Assembly (NCBI RefSeq): GCF_905147045.1
Contig: NC_065893.1
Coordinates: 744,001 to 808,000, forward strand
DNA: 64,000 nt
Source of the DNA: Nymphalis io
Taxonomy: Eukaryota; Arthropoda; Insecta; Lepidoptera; Nymphalidae
Direction of reading: 5' to 3'
The notes beneath the pieces are model-generated. The model made no database searches, was not told where the DNA came from, and worked only from the letters and a program-made list of their open reading frames with translations. The position numbers were made by a program, and so were the translations under genes. This document shows, one piece after another, positions 21,079 through 31,657 of this stretch (its first letter is position 1; every line of letters begins with the position of its first letter).

Positions 21079-23548
21079 TTATTGGGCAACAGGGAGATGG
21101 GCGCCTTGGGGCTGGAAGCCGTTCTCGTTGGCGATGTAGTTCACGGTGTAGACGACGCCGTCTGGACCGGGGTAAGAGTACTGGCCGCGGACTTCGATGC
21201 CTTCTGTTTCAGTGCCAACGTTCTTCACGACAGCGTTTTCCTCAACAACTTTGCCGTCGCTTGTCTCGATACTAATTGGACAAATCATTTAAATTAGAAT
21301 TGTCCGTTATTAATGAATTGAATTAACTCATTAAATTCTAACTAATGTTATATCGCATTTATATTTAAGTGAGATCGCTTATTTGTTACGCTTTCCCGTC
21401 TTAGGTAAGGTAGGTAAGGTAACAGCCTGTGAATGTCCCACAGCTGGGCTAAGAGAAGGTTTCGAGCTTATTCCACCACGCTGCTCCAATGCGGGTTGGT
21501 GGAATACACATGTGGCAGAATTTTAGTCAAATTAGACACATGCAGGTTTTCTGACGATGTTTTCCTTCACCGTAAAGCAGAGCGAGATGAATTATAATCC
21601 CAAATTAAGCACATGAAAATTCTGTGGTGCCTGGGTTCGAACTCACGATCATCGCTTGAGATTCACGCGTTCATACCACTGGTCCATCTCTGCTTTTTCC
21701 CGTCTTAACTACTCAAAAAATCAACATGAAATATTACATACACGTTGTTAGGGGTAAGAAAAGGACATAGGCTATCTGATATTTGACCCGCCCCTCTGCG
21801 GATGGAACTAGTTGATAATAACTACATTTATACATAAACATGCCACTGCGATATTATCCACTAACAGTATTGATGTTCAGCTACTATAAATTAAATAAAT
21901 TTAATTAATACGTACAAGTAATGGTATCCATCCACACCAATGTTGTCATTTTCTGATCTTAAGATGACGGCGGATTTAGAGTCGGTTTGAGTAGGGAGAG
22001 CGACGGCCGCAGCGACGAGGAGAGCGAAAACAATGAACTGTAAATAAAAACATGTGATTATTACAAATAACTGATCAGTTAATATCAAAATCAGATATAC
22101 TTAATCAAATAAGCTCATATAAGTATTTATTGCCGATCGAACAATTCGGTGGTATCCCAAGTTTATCATTACTTTTCAAAAATATTTCTATCAATATCAT
22201 CGATCTTTTTCAATATTATAACGTAACATAAGTATATGTTAAAAACAATACAACCAAATAACTCAATATAATAAATGTGACATTAAAAGGTGCGGACATG
22301 ACAATGTTAATGGACACATTTTCAATATTTAAGCTTTACTTTAGTAAAATGTCGATTAGAGGCTGATAAGTTGAACAATTATGTGTCTTCTTCTAGTAAA
22401 TATAAAATCAATTAACAGAAAGAGAGAAATCAGTGTTTAATTAAACACCCCTTCAACTATGTTTATAAAGAAAGACGTATTTGAATATAAATGTTTTTAA
22501 TATTTTGCTTCAACAGTTCATTTTTGTATTTTAATAGTAGCATCATCTTCAACAATAATTTATATATGCTTATGTTTATTTTAATTTATATTAATAAATT
22601 ATTCGCAGATAAATATATCGAATTACACTTTTCATGCGATTAACGCGTCTCCTAATTGCAAAATATTTTTATCAACAATTATTCGGTGAATGTTTTATTA
22701 TACCCACCAACTAACGAAACGATTATTTTAAGCATATTAGCAGTAATTCGTAATCCATTATAATTATTAATTTTATAGATTCAATGTTCTCCTTATACTT
22801 AAGCGATTAAAATTATTGCTCTATTTAATATAAAACATTTCTAAAAAAATTATAACTGTTCCTTCGATTTGTATAATGAAAGTCTTTAGATACACACAAA
22901 CTAACGAACGAATAATCTGTAACATTTGCTGTAATTTATTATTTTATATCAATTTACTATGAATCCCTTTCCATTTTTATTTCATTTAAAATCTTTTATT
23001 ATTATTTTTTATTTTATCTCAACATTATTCAATTTCAAATACTTCGATCAACGAGCAGAATAGCCCGTAATCATTGATATTTACCTAATTGTAATCGCAA
23101 TTGGTAAAGGTTAACGAGAATTACATTTCGGCACAAGTAAAGACCGTTTCATAATACGCTAAGCTATAACTGAAAAATTATGTTCGTTTATTAACGTATC
23201 TGATTCGAAAAAGTTTGTAATAAGCTGGAATAAAAAATTGGATGACTAACAATTACGAGTAGATATTTTTTATAACAGATAGTGAGGCAAATCGAATTAT
23301 TTGCGTGATAATGAAAAATATCGTTGTTGAAAAAAGCCTGTAATGAAACTTACTTCCTTCATATTACACTATTTTGTTTTGCTATGTCACCAACTTTTAT
23401 AATAATAAATCAATCACAATTAAGAATCAAAATAATAAATAAGCTTAATGCGATATTAAACAATTTATATTTAATTGTACCACATTAAAATTAAATATGA
23501 TAAGTAAAATTATATATTATATTATAGCTAAACACTTACGGATTTCAT
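21079..23548 (-). CDS. Larval cuticle protein, RR-1 type (gene 1)
   Basis: Three coding exons: 23540-23548 (MKS, donor GTAAGT), 21916-22037 (acceptor TTTACAG, donor GTACGT) and 21079-21271 (acceptor CCAATTAG, stop TAA at 21079-21081). Intron phases 0 and 2 give a continuous 107-residue protein. Residues 1-17 form a signal peptide (FIVFALLVAAAVA). Residues 41-104 form the Rebers-Riddiford RR-1 chitin-binding domain, with VRGQYSYPGPDGVVY and NYIANENGFQPQGAHLP. The family is secreted by epidermis and binds chitin fibres in soft cuticle. The gene is a tandem paralogue of the one at 30737-31575, with identical intron positions. Intron 2 holds a SINE-A copy. A second possible MK-coding first exon lies inside intron 1 (23354-23362). 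The ORF-like start at 21288 is intron sequence. Confidence 0.93.
21404..21695 (-). mobile_element. SINE-A in intron 2 of cuticle gene 1
   Basis: Minus-strand SINE-A, same strand as the host gene, between 12-bp duplications TTTCCCGTCTTA (21392-21403 and 21696-21707). Its 3' tail has expanded into TTACC-type repeats (GGTAAGGTAGGTAAGG on the plus strand). The AAAAGGGAGAGGAGG block is deleted. Confidence 0.9.
22385..22465. repeat. Dispersed short repeat F (MITE-like), copy 1
   Basis: CTTCTTCTAGTAAATATAAA, then AACAGAAAGAGAGAAATCAG and TGTTTAATTAAACA. It lies in intron 1 of cuticle gene 1. It resembles 39555-39645 (inverted) and 51165-51235. Confidence 0.5.
23354..23362 (-). other. Possible alternative first exon (MKE) of cuticle gene 1
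   Basis: On the minus strand ATG AAG GAA is followed at once by GTAAGT, a perfect donor in the same phase as the MKS exon. TATAAAAG lies just upstream at 23394-23401. Splicing to 22037 would give MKE in place of MKS before the same signal peptide. The 5' UTR would be only about 10 nt, and no transcript evidence is available. Confidence 0.35.
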
Positions 23549-23621
23549 TTTGGTGGTTTGGTTTAGGCTTCGTAGTCTACAAGGATGTACAAACGACTGT
23601 GATTAGAATAAAAATTTCGCA

Positions 23622-23631
23622 CTTTTATATA
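23622..23631 (-). promoter_or_regulatory. TATA box, cuticle gene 1
   Basis: Minus-strand TATATAAAAG, 74 bp upstream of the MKS start codon. The spacing fits a 5' UTR of about 45 nt, similar to gene 2. Confidence 0.7.
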
Positions 23632-23639
23632 CCTTGTGA

Positions 23640-24449
23640 CCCATCTAGTTTGCATATATTTGAATGTTTGCTTTTGAATATATGGTTTTGGATGCATTCT
23701 TGTTAGAGGCCTGTTTTACTTCTTTATGAGTGAGTTGATAATTTGTATTTTTATGGATTTAAAATAAGAGTTTTATTAATATCAAGTTTGTGATATTTAT
23801 CGAACTCGTTATCTTGAAAAATCATTCATAAAATTAATGTCATATTATAGGATGCATTTTACTCAACAATGGAACACTTACAAGCTATTTACGATGTATA
23901 ATAATTATCTTGCATATAATACAAAAGTGTCAAACTGATTCTAACTGATTCTGTAAACTGAGTCTATATATATTATATTTTTATGCAGGTTTATTTATTG
24001 TCAGCAATAAATATATTTAATTTAATTAATAATAAAGTATAACAATTGATATTCTTCACTTTAAAGGCAAAACCTTCGGTTCTTTTGTACAATTTATAAA
24101 TATCGTTAAGTAATAAATTAGTAAATTGTAAGACCTTACGTATGTATGATATTTTAATTTTTAATTTAAAAAGCATTTTATTTATAATTATTTAAATAAA
24201 TGTGTTTTTAATTTTTTTAAATATTCTACATTAGAATACTGTACAAAGTATTATTTACTAAAATCAAAATGAGATTTATTTATTTTTAAAAGGTAAAGCC
24301 AAAATGATTTTTTTGATAGTAGCGATAGACCTGGGCACTAACATTTATGATTTAAGTTCATATAATTAATTATTTTAAATAACATATCCTCTTTCAATTA
24401 GTTAAATGGTGCGTTTGTTTGATTTAATGTTTTATTACACATTATTATA
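23640..24449. other. AT-rich intergenic
   Basis: Upstream DNA of cuticle gene 1; no further motif that I can support. Confidence 0.4.
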
Positions 24450-24665
24450 CTCACTGCATAGTAGAGTTGAAGGATAAGTGAGCCAGTATTACAGTATGCA
24501 TACGGGACATAACATCTTAGTTCCCTAGGTTTGTAGCGCATTGGAGCTGTAAGGGATAGTTAATATATCTTACAGTGTCAATGTCTATGGGAGGTTTGAT
24601 CACTTGCCATCAGCTGGAAAATTGGCCAGTTTGCCTACCTATTTTAAATATTTCAAAAAAAAATT
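24450..24665 (+). repeat. Rep-B fragment, old
   Basis: AGTTGAAGGATAAGTGAGCCAG, CATACGGGACATAACATCTTAG and TTGCCATCAGCTGG followed by an A-rich end; the 5' third is missing. Confidence 0.65.
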
Positions 24666-25124
24666 TTTTCTTTGTTATTGAATATTCATTGAATCGCAAA
24701 ATATTTAAATTGATTACAGGAATTATTCAAAGTTTTGGATATAACGAAATTTCACTCAAACATGTTACGTGTGAGACCTTTTACCCTATAAAAAGTCCTA
24801 TTCCGTGATTTTTATTTTTATTACTTACATAATCACAAGAAGTAAATATAATAACAAAAAAAAAATTAAAGATTATTCAAAATTCCCCGATAAATGACGT
24901 TGTAAAATAATAAAGGTAAAACCGCGAAGCACATCTTGTAGTGTAATACATTTGACATTAATATTTTATTTAAATTGAATCATTTCCATACATATATCCT
25001 AGAATAGAGAAGTGAAGACGCTATAGTTATGTAACACTCAAATTGATTGGCTTGCCGACCTTGACATTCACTTTCATGTCAAACGTGCTACGTATCAGCC
25101 GTTCGGAATCGACACGAAGTTTCT
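24666..25124. other. AT-rich intergenic
   Basis: Nothing supported. Confidence 0.4.
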
Positions 25125-25285
25125 TCTTTACACTACTATTAACAATGCGAAAATAACTCCGTCTGTCTGTAACTACTAACCTAACTTTTTTACGGCTAAA
25201 CCACTGAACCGATTTTGATGAAATTTCGTATGGAGCAAGCTTAAGCTCAATATGCTAATTTTTATCTAATACCCGTCCAGATCTC
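25125..25285 (+). mobile_element. Helitron-like 5' fragment (lepidopteran type)
   Basis: CACTACTATTAACAATGCG, AACTCCGTCTGTCTGTAAC and AACCACTGAACCGATTTTGA, then GAAATTTCGTATGGAG. This word order is characteristic of abundant lepidopteran non-autonomous Helitrons (from memory). No 3' hairpin or CTRR end was found nearby. Confidence 0.6.
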
Positions 25286-25782
25286 CCATACTAGTAGACC
25301 TTTTATTAATTCTAACTTATAAAGTTATTTTTATGAAACTATAAATATAAAACATGCTAATGAATAGTTTTTTTATAAAATAGATTTACCTGTAAACCAT
25401 TTCTCCACAATAAAAAGGCTAGTCTTTTAAATAATATAATTATTATATTTAGTATAAATTCAAGATAAAAAAATCAATGTAATATAATTATATAATAAAT
25501 CGTTCATGTAATGGTTTAGTGACGTTAAGTAGAAATGTGTATATTAATTAATAAAAAATATTAATTACGTATTTAAATTCACTCGGTTGGTTTCAATCCA
25601 TCGAAGCTGGCAAACGACATATATATATTAATATAATGTAGAATAAATTTAAGCGAATTTTTTTTTTTAACTATTTAAAAAAAAGATATTATTACAAATA
25701 TTTTAACATTTATATTTAAAATGTTTTTAACAATAATTAATTAGTTTTATTAATCATTCCTACCAACACCAAAAATAAGAGT

Positions 25783-25844
25783 TTCACCTGGCAACCGATG
25801 TTGCCAGGTGAACAGACGAACAGGTGAACGGTTTTGCCAGGTGA
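25783..25844. repeat. Hairpin with four CAGGTG E-boxes
   Basis: TTCACCTGGCAAC (25783-25795) and GTTGCCAGGTGAA (25800-25812) are exact inverted copies around CGAT. A third TTGCCAGGTGA is at 25834-25844. CACCTG/CAGGTG occurs at 25785, 25805, 25821 and 25839. Confidence 0.85.
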
Positions 25845-26791
25845 CAGAGTCTCTCAAAACGCTAAAGGCAACCTTCAGTAGTGAAGAGGCAATCATCATT
25901 CCTTACATAGTCAATGCGCCACCAATCATAAGACGTTAGTAGATATGTTTGTCAAATATACATGACGTAATAAATCTGGCTCACTCACGGAACAAAGCAA
26001 TATCGAGTAACGCCACGTGCCTACCCAGAAGTGCTTGCACAATCTTACGAGTAAAACGGGCGAACCTCTGGCAAGAACCACTGATTTTTTCAGGGCGACT
26101 GAAAACGTAAGAAAATCTGCATGTTTTTGAACGTAATTCAGAAAATGAAGTTTGAAGTAGTAAGAGGTTATAGGCCCAGTCGTTGGATATTTAATTGCTG
26201 TTACATAATATATATTCAGGTAATGATACGAAATTAGTTGAATATATATTGCAATGCGTACCTGTCACAGCAAACATTTGTTCTCTTTCAACATTTTTTA
26301 TCGCATTATATATAATTGATTGATGTTTCTATAGGATCTTGTTACTTGACATATTCATAGAAAGTAAAAAATACTTTGAAAAGAAATATTATATTATATA
26401 AGCAAACATATGTCACAATAGACATTAGCATGCGAATCCAACGCCTTTTATTATGTTGAGTTTATTCCAAAACGATGCCTCACAATTAGCAGATATGCAA
26501 AAAAATCTCCAAATATCTCACTATGTACTCACAGTTATATACTTACGGCTTACTTACTTTGAAATATAAAATACGCCAGTACTCGATATAAACAAAGTTA
26601 GATCAAAAGTAAATATCACATAACCTTTAAATAATATATATCGCATCTGCTAGTTCCCTACATTTTTTTTTGCAAGAGCAGCAGCAGGCGTAAGGTTTTA
26701 ATGGCATGCCTAATCAATAATAGTACATATATTTATGCTGTTCAACAATATACATTATCTTGCAATAAGCATGCTCGATTTGACTATACTA
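25845..26791. other. Intergenic
   Basis: Partly minus-strand Rep-B-like words at 25960-26060 (TCTGGCTCACTCACGGAACA and GTGCTTGCACAATC), otherwise AT-rich with no feature. Confidence 0.35.
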
Positions 26792-27120
26792 ATACATAAA
26801 TAAAAAAAAAAGCCGAGATGGCCCAGTGGTTCGAACGCGTGAATCTTAACCGATGATCGTGGGTTCAAACCCGGGCAAGCACCACTGAATTTTCATGTGC
26901 TTAATTTGTGTTTATAATTCATCTCGTGCTTGACGGTGAAGGAAAACATCGTGAGGAAACCTGCATGTGTCAATTTCATTGAAATCCGGCCACATGTGTA
27001 TTCTACCAACCCGCATTGGAGCAGCGTGGTAGAATAAGCTCCAAAACCTTCTCCTCAAAAGGGAGAGGAGGCCTTAGCCCAGCAGTGGGACATTAACAGG
27101 CTGTTACTGTATACATAAAT
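26792..27120 (+). mobile_element. SINE-A, complete
   Basis: Head at 26812 (GCCGAGATGGCCCAGTGGTT), B box GGGTTCAAACCC, full body, end CAGGCTGTTACTGT. Target duplications ATACATAAAT at 26792-26801 and 27111-27120. A run of A lies between the left duplication and the head. Good reference copy for the family. Confidence 0.95.
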
Positions 27121-27134
27121 CACGGCACAGCAAA

Positions 27135-27250
27135 TACTTGGGTAGTGTTTCATGAAAGCCCGTCTGGGTGGGTACTACTAACTCATCACATATTCTACCG
27201 CTAAACAATGATACTTAATATTGTTGTGTTTTGGTTCAAAGGGTGAGAAC
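27135..27250 (+). repeat. Rep-B 5' half, diverged
   Basis: CATGAAAGCCCGTCTGGGTG, CACATATTCTACCGC and TTGTTGTGTTTTGGTTCAAAG; the 3' half is absent. Confidence 0.65.
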
Positions 27251-27497
27251 GTAAGCTAAAGTATTTTGAGGTAGCATACTCAAAACTGCCAAAATATAAC
27301 AAGCTTCTGGAACGCTTAATGAGCATGTTCCTATGTTTAGAGAATAATTTGTCATTAAATATGTTTTAGCAAGTATTTGGGACTCCAGACCAAATCACAA
27401 TGTTATCTATTCTAATCTGCACTTAGTGTAGATATTAAGATTATTTCGCAACCATCTTATTTACTCGCATCTCTGAACATGTACACTCCAGGTATTT

Positions 27498-27719
27498 TTT
27501 TTTTTTATAGAATAGGAAGGTGGACGAGCATATGGGCCACCTGATGGTAAGTGGTCACCAAACGCCCTTAGACATTGGCATTGTAAGAAATGTCAACCAT
27601 CGCTTATAGCCAATGCGCCACCAACCTTGGGAACTAAGATTTTATGTCCCTTGTGCCTGTAATTACACTGGCTCACTCACCCTTCAAACCGGAACACAAC
27701 AATATCAAGTATTGCTGTA
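27498..27719 (-). repeat. Rep-B, 5'-truncated
   Basis: Poly(T) then ATAGAATAGGAAGGTGGACG, ACCTGATGGTAAGTGGTCAC, to CAATATCAAGTATTGCTGT. Very close to the 8578 copy; the first ~70 bp of the family are missing. Confidence 0.85.
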
Positions 27720-28610
27720 AAAGGTATAGGTTTCATATAGATATTAAATATTATACTAAGTTATTCAAGATCGCTCTTATGACCAAATCGTTTCGTTCAT
27801 TATCGTCATTCTATAAAATTATCATATTAATTAAACGTATAGCTACAAGTTCGGAATGTGGATCCTACCGTGAAGAACAATTCAGAACAAAACCGGTTAT
27901 GGTATTTGTAGATTTATTCTATTTACAAATCAACGAATACTATATCCTGGATTTTTTTATCTTACATTGCTTTTAGAATTAATTTATTAAAGTAAAAAAA
28001 AATGTATACACCTACAATGAATAAGTACTGGCCCGCTTAAAATTCGACCATATACCGCCTGGCTTTATCAGATCAGCTCGATGAAACCAAATTATTTCAC
28101 TGTAAGCCAATTTAACGCATTTATAATTGTTATGATATCCGATTTAACTTCGACTGAACCTAAGATTTTACTTTAAGCACTGAACCTCAATCAAGCCTTA
28201 TAAAAAGTATTTAATATAATATTTATGATATTGATAAATCATGAACATACATGGGCTATTTTATTGATTTCTATGAATACAGTTTATGTCTTTAAAAAAA
28301 GTGTAACCAATATATTATTTTCCCTCTATATAGAAGTATTTCCCGCATAGAAGCAGCTTTATATAACTTAGCGCTTACACAACAAGGTTAAGGGCAAGAG
28401 GTCAGCTTAGGAATGGTCAAATATCTAAGGTCTATTATAAAATAAATTTATGTGGACTTGTAAAATAAAAAAAGAAATAATAATTATCTTTATTTATATG
28501 ATGATAATATCAATCTTAAACGTATAGACGTATAGTATACATGCAGAAAGGAAAGATAGTAAGCAGGTACTCTTTTTTTATTAACTGTAATATTAAAAAT
28601 TAAAGTTATA
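27720..28610. other. AT-rich intergenic
   Basis: The 110-codon frame at 27644-27976 starts inside Rep-B and has no domain; I do not regard it as a gene. Confidence 0.45.
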
Positions 28611-28614
28611 TCAG

Positions 28615-28820
28615 CTTAAACCCGGGTAAGCACTGTTTAAGGAAACCTGCATGTGTAATTTCTAAATTCTACCACATGGGTATTCCACCAACCAGCCAAT
28701 GCTGGAGCAGCGTGGTGGAATAAGCTCCAAAACCTTCTCCTCAAAAGGAAGAGGAGGCCTAAGCCCAGCAGTGGGACTGTATTGCAGTGTTACTGCAGTG
28801 TTACTGTACTGTACATATTT
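28615..28820 (+). mobile_element. SINE-A with internal deletion
   Basis: B-box remnant TTAAACCCGGGTAAGCACT jumps to AGGAAACCTGCATGTG (about 70 bp missing), then the usual 3' part and a duplicated tail (GTGTTACTGCAGTGTTACTG). Confidence 0.8.
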
Positions 28821-28904
28821 ATAAATTATAACAAAATCAATGAAATATGGGAAGACAAAATAACATAAATTAAATATATTATTAATATTTTTATTTATTT
28901 TTTT

Positions 28905-29155
28905 GACATTTTTCACACACGGCCATCTGATCCCAAATTAAGCTTGTGCAGAGCTTGTACTATGGGAACCAGACAACTGATATACTATATATACAATTTT
29001 TTCTTTTGTAAATACATACTTGTATAGATAATTACACCCAGACTCAGGACAAACAGACATGTTCATGCACACAAATATCTGTCCTGGGTGGGAATCGATC
29101 CCCCAACCTTCGGCGTGAAAGGCAAGCATCCACCAAACACGCCAACCGGCTCGTC
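28905..29155 (-). mobile_element. SINE-D
   Basis: Same unit as 2488-2735: ACACGGCCATCTGATCCC at the 3' side, ACAAACAGACATGTTCATGC in the body, and the minus-strand head GCCGGTTGGCGTGTTTGGTGG. ACATTTTTC follows the 3' end, as in the 48962 copy. Confidence 0.85.
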
Positions 29156-29827
29156 ATATTAATCGTTAATATGAAATATTTATCAATCCCCTTAATCACT
29201 AATTGCAGGTTTAGATAGGTTTGTTACACTATGTAAAACATTATATATAGTATCAATTCCAAGATAGATGTATGATATATTGATAGGATCATACTATATT
29301 ATAATACTTATAAACTATATTGTAGTTTAGGAAGGCAGTATGAAAGGACCGACAATGTGTTGCCAATCACATGATCTCAGATATAATGTATATCCCATGT
29401 GCCTTAAGACATTACACTGGCTTTCTAAACTTTCAAACCGTCACACGGCAAAATAAGCCAATAAAATTTCGCGGCTGAGTAACTGGTAAGAGGAGGACCT
29501 GAGGTGGTCTGGGGTCACCCAATAAAAAAATTATAAAAGCAAATTAACTCACAATAGCTATAACAAATAAAAAACTTATAAAACAATCTAAACATGTTCG
29601 ATGAACTTCAGATTCCAAGAATAACATTATAATTTTGATGGGTAGGTGAGTCGCAAGAGGAGGTCAAAATGGAATTAACAAACTTGTTATATGCCAGAGG
29701 TTAACATTTAAATTAATCTGGAAAATGATCAACTCAATAAAACGTTTTATTATCGCCTTCATTTTAAAATATATTTCTAGTTATGATCACTATTAAATAA
29801 AAACAATGTTATAACTATTATATATTG
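29156..29827. other. AT-rich intergenic
   Basis: No supported feature; 29440-29520 holds a GC-richer bit without identity. Confidence 0.4.
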
Positions 29828-30200
29828 ACAGCCTCGTTGGTCTAGTAGCTTGATCTAAGGCCGCAGACCCGGAGGTCCTGGGTTCAACTATCAGGTCAGG
29901 CCAATAAAAAGTTATTATATATAGCTTTTCTGCCAGAAAATTCTCAGTAGCAGCCCGGAGGCTGGAAGTTGCTTCGGAAAGCACGTAAAGCCTGGTGCCA
30001 CGTTGGTGCTGCGCCTGAACTCGGTCATATCGGATTGCCGTACCATCGGATTATGAGAGTTAGAGAATAGAGAGTGCACCTGTGTTTGCGCACACATTTT
30101 TGAACTATAATATTTCCTGCGTAGTTGGCTAATCTCTATTGAGATTGACCGCCGTGGCCGAAATCGTTCTGAAGGACATTATTATTATTATTATTATTGT
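29828..30200 (+). mobile_element. SINE-C with (ATT)n tail
   Basis: Head GCCTCGTTGGTCTAGTAGCT, B box GGGTTCAACTATC, full body, end GGCCGAAATCGTTCTGAAGG, then ATTATTATTATTATTATTAT at 30180-30199. It defines the intact 3' end of the family. Confidence 0.9.
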
Positions 30201-30606
30201 GATCATTATGTGTGTTATAGTTATTGTTGTTATTTAGTGTGATTTACTACCCCAGTTATCATCATAAGATTCATATAAGTATATTTACATTGTTCAAATA
30301 AGTAGCAGTTTTTAGTTTGTAAAAATATTTCGTAAATAAAGAATGCATTTATATGTTCCTTGGATGTTTAAAATTAATTATTATTATTTTGTATTTTCGC
30401 TGTTTTTAATATTTATATTAATTAGTGTTCTAAAATGATTGTTTTTTTTTATTATCTGATATACCTACCAATCATTTTTCATTTCGTTTACGCCGTTGAT
30501 TATTCGATTGAGTTAGATAGACAAAACGCGCACCCTCTGAGCGTACAGGGTAATGGGGCATGCTATGTGAGTCAATAAAATGCAATAGTAAATTAAAACG
30601 TAATTG
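30201..30606. other. Intergenic, 3' of cuticle gene 2
   Basis: AT-rich; CAAAACGCGCACCCTCTGAGC at 30523-30543 is not recognised. Confidence 0.4.
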
Positions 30607-30612
30607 TTTATT
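30607..30612 (-). terminator. Poly(A) signal AATAAA, cuticle gene 2
   Basis: Minus-strand AATAAA 125 bp past the stop codon. Confidence 0.5.
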
Positions 30613-30736
30613 AACAAATATACAAAATCGGGATCATATCACAGAATCGCTTAAACGATTGCTTCATAACGAGGAAAGTAGGGAGAGGTTAAAGGATGAG
30701 TATTTTGGACTAGATGTACAGACGATTGAAGAAGAT

Positions 30737-31575
30737 TTAAAGAGCTTTGGGTAAATGAGCGCCTTCGGCCTGGAAGCCGTTCTCGTTGGCGATGTAGGTC
30801 ACGGCGTAGACGACGCCGTCTGGACCGGTGTAAGAGTACTGGCCGCGGACTTCGAGGGCCTCGTTTTCAGTTCCGACGTTGTTAAGCTGTCCATTTTCAC
30901 TTTGAGAAATACCGTTGCTGGTCTCAACTCTGTACATTATAAAAACACAAATTTTTGCATGTGCATATGTTACAAACATTATAAGAAAATGATTTAATCA
31001 AAATGCGTAGTATTCGTGTACTAATGTTATTAAAAGTCCGAATAAACTGGAATTTTATAAAACAAAAATGGAGCTCTTAAATACTTGTGTTTGTGTGTGC
31101 GTTTCCGAATACAAACACTCGTTCTTTGGACCTTAAGTGTTCCATATTGAGCTATCTCAGTTTTAAATTAATATAATTCTTTAGAAAATCTATATGTTGA
31201 GATCAATATAATCACAATTGTTTATGACCGTTTTTAATGAAGTTTTAAGTAATTAATTTATAATCACAACGTACTGGTATGCGTAACGATCAATGCCGAT
31301 GTTGTCGCTGTCGTATCTGACGATCTTAGCGTCACCATCAGGAGTGGCAGGGGCGGCGACGGCGGCGGCCACGAAGAGGGCAAGAACGATGAACTGTAAA
31401 ATAATAGTACAAAATTAGCCTTTGTTGCAAGCAATGCAAATCCAAGGAAAAATCCACTGGCAAATTATGCTTATCACAATTTTAATAAAGATCCCTTTAT
31501 CGAGCACATAACTAAATTAAAACAATGATTTGTTGTAGGCCGTTGTTAAAAAATACACAAACGTACCGATTTCAT
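30737..31575 (-). CDS. Larval cuticle protein, RR-1 type (gene 2)
   Basis: Three coding exons: 31567-31575 (MKS, donor GTACGT), 31275-31393 (acceptor TTTTACAG, donor GTACGT) and 30737-30929 (acceptor TGTACAG, stop TAA at 30737-30739). They join in phases 0 and 2 to a 106-residue protein. Signal peptide at residues 1-17 (FIVLALFVAAAVAA). RR-1 chitin-binding domain at about 40-103 with VRGQYSYTGPDGVVY, TYIANENGF and GAHLP. The product is expected to be secreted into procuticle and bind chitin. Exon 3 has exactly the length of gene 1's exon 3 (193 bp), and a block of 28 codons is almost identical in DNA. The introns are short (173 and 345 bp) and free of repeats, unlike gene 1. The ORF-like extension upstream to 30979 is intron. 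Confidence 0.95.
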
Positions 31576-31649
31576 TTTGAAAGGGTGGTTTTAGTGTGAT
31601 TAACTACAAAGCAATCGAGCGAATGATGCTCCTCTGTTGGAGATGCTGG

Positions 31650-31657
31650 TATTTATA
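31650..31657 (-). promoter_or_regulatory. TATA box, cuticle gene 2
   Basis: Minus-strand TATAAATA inside GGTATAAATACC, 75 bp upstream of the start codon, leaving room for a 5' UTR of about 50 nt. Typical of single-TSS cuticle genes. Confidence 0.75.

Noticed and set aside
27644..27976. 110-codon plus-strand frame as a gene
   Set aside because: It begins inside the antisense of Rep-B and runs into AT-rich DNA, with no domain, no start context and no paralogue.
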